A stretch of 64,000 nucleotides of DNA from Alkalihalobacillus bogoriensis ATCC BAA-922. GTDB lineage: Bacteria > Bacillota > Bacilli > Bacillales > Bacillaceae_F. The stretch is from assembly GCF_000621445.1 (NCBI RefSeq), contig NZ_JHYI01000012.1:124001-188000 (forward strand). The letters run 5' to 3'. Under the pieces are notes generated by a model that saw only the letters and a list, made by a program, of their open reading frames with translations, was not told the origin of the DNA and did no database searches. Positions 62,173 to 64,000 of this stretch are shown here, in pieces. Made by a program: the position numbers and the translations under genes. Within the stretch, counting starts at the first letter, position 1, and every line of letters begins with the position of its first letter.

Positions 62173-63339
62173 TTAATCTCGACTAAACAAATCACGAGTA
62201 TAGACTTTTTCTTGCACTTCTTTCAGTTCTTCCTCTAGGCGATTTGCCACAATAACATCACTAATTTTAGTAAACTCTTCAAAGTCATTAATTACTTTAG
62301 AGTTATAAAACTCGTCGTCTTGTAAAGCTGGCTCGTAGACGACAACTTCGACACCTTTTGCTTTGATTCGTTTCATGACGCCTTGAATCGCAGATTGTCT
62401 AAAGTTATCCGAGTCTGTTTTCATTGTTAAGCGATAAATACCAACGACCTTTGGATTACGTTGTAAAATCATATCCGCCACATGATCTTTTCTCGTGCGG
62501 TTTGCATCTACAATGGCCGCCATAATGTTGTTTGGCACATCACTATAGTTCGCTAATAATTGTTTTGTATCTTTTGGTAAGCAGTATCCACCATAACCAA
62601 ACGAAGGGTTATTGTAATGACCACCAATACGAGGATCAAGACCAACACCGTCAATAATTTGTTTTGAGTCTAAGCCTCTTACTTCCGCATAAGAATCAAG
62701 CTCATTAAAGAATGCGACTCTCATCGCTAAGTACGTATTCGCAAATAGCTTAATCGCTTCGGCTTCTGTAGAATTCGTGAATAAAATCGGCACATCTTCC
62801 TTAATCGCACCTTGAGCTAAAAGATCCGCAAATACTTCAGCACGCTCTGACTGTTCCCCAACAATAATACGAGATGGGTATAAGTTATCATATAACGCTT
62901 TTCCTTCTCGTAAAAACTCTGGAGAGAAAATGATATTTTCCGTATTGAATTTTTCCCTTACTTCTGCTGTATACCCAACTGGAACCGTCGACTTTATGAC
63001 CATAACAGCAGCGGGATTAATCGAAAGAACATTTTTTATAACCGTTTCAACTGTATTTGTATTAAAATAATTTTTCTCTGGATCATAGTTCGTCGGTGTT
63101 GAGATAATAACGTAATCCGCATCTTTTAACGCGACATCGTTATCTGTAGTTGCCGTTAAATTTAATTCTTTTGTTGCAAGATATTCTTCGATTTCATGGT
63201 CGATAATCGGAGACTTTTTATTGTTAATCATATCGACTTTTTCTTGGATGATATCAAGAGCGATTACTTCGTTGTGTTGAGCAAGTAATATTGCGTTTGA
63301 TAAACCGACATAGCCTGTTCCTGCAATTGTAATTTTCAT
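62173..63339 (-). CDS. UDP-glucose (nucleotide-sugar) 6-dehydrogenase
   Basis: A 388-residue NAD-dependent UDP-glucose/GDP-mannose dehydrogenase. N-terminal Rossmann [39 protein letters not shown], the domain linker [14 protein letters not shown] and the catalytic Cys in [16 protein letters not shown] are present. It would make UDP-glucuronate for an acidic polymer. ATG 63337-63339 lies six bases after GAGAAGGTG; a GTG three codons earlier overlaps the site. Confidence 0.94.
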   Translation of the reverse strand: MKITIAGTGYVGLSNAILLAQHNEVIALDIIQEKVDMINNKKSPIIDHEIEEYLATKELNLTATTDNDVALKDADYVIISTPTNYDPEKNYFNTNTVETVIKNVLSINPAAVMVIKSTVPVGYTAEVREKFNTENIIFSPEFLREGKALYDNLYPSRIIVGEQSERAEVFADLLAQGAIKEDVPILFTNSTEAEAIKLFANTYLAMRVAFFNELDSYAEVRGLDSKQIIDGVGLDPRIGGHYNNPSFGYGGYCLPKDTKQLLANYSDVPNNIMAAIVDANRTRKDHVADMILQRNPKVVGIYRLTMKTDSDNFRQSAIQGVMKRIKAKGVEVVVYEPALQDDEFYNSKVINDFEEFTKISDVIVANRLEEELKEVQEKVYTRDLFSRD

Positions 63340-63741
63340 GTAGTACACCTTCTCCTATCATACTTGATTAATGATGATTTCCTAATTGTATAATTTGATT
63401 TTACATATGTATTTTTAATGCTAACCATTTTTCCAGTGCTTTATAAAAAATCAACACTTAATTATAACATATAGAACAAAAAAGTGGTAAAATCGAGAGT
63501 CAATACTGTTTAATGTTATAGGAAGACTTTTGAATTATATTTCCATGCCGAATAGAGAAGTCATTGTTCCTCTAATAAAAAGACCCCAAGAGTCGAGATA
63601 GATAAAAAATCTATATATTGAATTATATCTATTTTGATACACTAGATATTGTATCTGATTCGTCTTTTTTATCTTTATATAATGATGTTTTTGCAATATT
63701 GAACACTATGCGTGGTAGATATATTTATAAAATAAGGCAAA
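63340..63741. other. Intergenic stretch without recognised feature
   Basis: About 400 bp, AT-rich. I see no open frame with a ribosome site and no copy of the repeat families; it presumably holds the promoter of the dehydrogenase gene. Confidence 0.4.
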
Positions 63742-63774
63742 CAAAAAAGCCCCATCACCGGTTAAAGTGATGAG
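63742..63774 (-). terminator. Terminator of the partial gene at the right edge
   Basis: Minus-strand stem CATCAC / GTGATG extended by wobble, then GGGGCTTTTTTG; it begins about 38 bases after the stop codon. Confidence 0.7.
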
Positions 63775-63811
63775 ACATTTCAGTTAAGTTTCTTCCAAAT
63801 AAAATTATCAC

Positions 63812-64000
63812 TTACTTCGTAACTAGTTTACTTAATTTCTTTTGCGATTCTTCTTTTTTCTTGAATAGATCTTTGATATCTTCAAGAGTTATGTTGTTTT
63901 CTTCGCTCAATTCATTTATAACAACCAATCCCCATTTTTTCCTTTGAGATTCCTCTTCGTTTATGGTCCATGACTTACTTGAGACTTCACTATTATATGT
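63812..64000 (-). CDS. C-terminal end of an unidentified protein (partial)
   Basis: The last 62 codons of a leftward gene whose start lies beyond the window. The translation is charged and helical, including WTINEEESQRKKWGLVVI and ITLEDIKDLFKKKEESQKKL. No domain is recognised. The frame is continuous to the edge and is followed by a terminator-like hairpin, which supports it as coding. Confidence 0.5.
   Translation of the reverse strand, partial: TYNSEVSSKSWTINEEESQRKKWGLVVINELSEENNITLEDIKDLFKKKEESQKKLSKLVTK

Noticed and set aside
1-64000. rRNA, tRNA or prophage genes
   Set aside because: I saw no tRNA cloverleaf, rRNA core sequence, integrase or phage structural gene anywhere in the window.

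Overview
The window comes from a low-GC, motile, naturally competent member of the Bacillaceae. The first 10 kb keep the Bacillus subtilis chromosomal order flgK-flgN-flgM-yvyF-comFC-comFA-degV-degU-degS-yvyE-lytR(LCP)-tagO, with Bacillus-type Shine-Dalgarno sites, GTG/TTG starts and a sigma-D promoter before flgM. Many secreted proteins are acidic and there is an SbtA/SbtB bicarbonate uptake pair, which together hint at an alkaliphilic relative (Alkalihalobacillus/Halalkalibacter-like). That placement is inference.

Layout: (1) 1-10300, flagellar/competence/DegSU/teichoic-acid entry genes. (2) 10400-11170, an intergenic hot-spot of three repeat families. (3) 11201-41805, a surface-polymer and exoenzyme region. 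It holds a polyprenyl-phosphate sugar transferase and an epimerase, a glucosaminidase and an M14 peptidase, two giant multidomain glycosyltransferases, a TagGH-type exporter with two ATPase domains in one chain, two ordinary glycosyltransferases, a subtilase, two rhamnosyltransferase-like paralogues, a TPR/InlB-repeat protein, an SGNH-like protein and an alpha/beta hydrolase. (4) 42000-51500, small genes, including one behind a c-di-GMP-I riboswitch, lipoproteins, a duplicated DUF6933/PRiA4-ORF3-type gene with one broken copy, and a PadR module. (5) 51886-56676, a surE-fbpA-fbpB-fbpC-type ABC importer operon. (6) 56955-59542, sbtA-sbtB and a DUF6671-like gene behind a leader RNA with a terminator. 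(7) 59620-64000, NERD, EcsC/SHOCT, VanZ and UDP-glucose dehydrogenase genes and a partial unknown gene.

Two signals stand out. First, an uncharacterised secreted repeat of about 95 residues, with TPR-like helices, occurs 17 times in three enzymes (8 in a GH73 glucosaminidase, 6 in an M14 peptidase, 3 in a subtilisin). Their genes flank the polymer synthesis/export cluster, suggesting that a common repeat targets wall enzymes to a common surface ligand. Second, an intergenic element of about 180 bp is built from four 18-bp quasi-palindromic boxes (two forward, two reversed). Box spacing is 51/59/51 bp, and it is present at six loci plus one sequence-diverged locus with the same spacing. A third, MITE-like family of about 140-175 bp is also present.

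How the parts fit: tagO, the sugar transferase, the epimerase and UDP-glucose dehydrogenase would supply lipid-linked and activated sugars. The multidomain glycosyltransferases extend the polymer and the TagGH-like transporter exports it. LytR/LCP-type chemistry attaches it to the wall, and the repeat-bearing hydrolases would act on the finished envelope. DegSU, sigma-D and c-di-GMP signals link the area to the motility/exoenzyme lifestyle switch.
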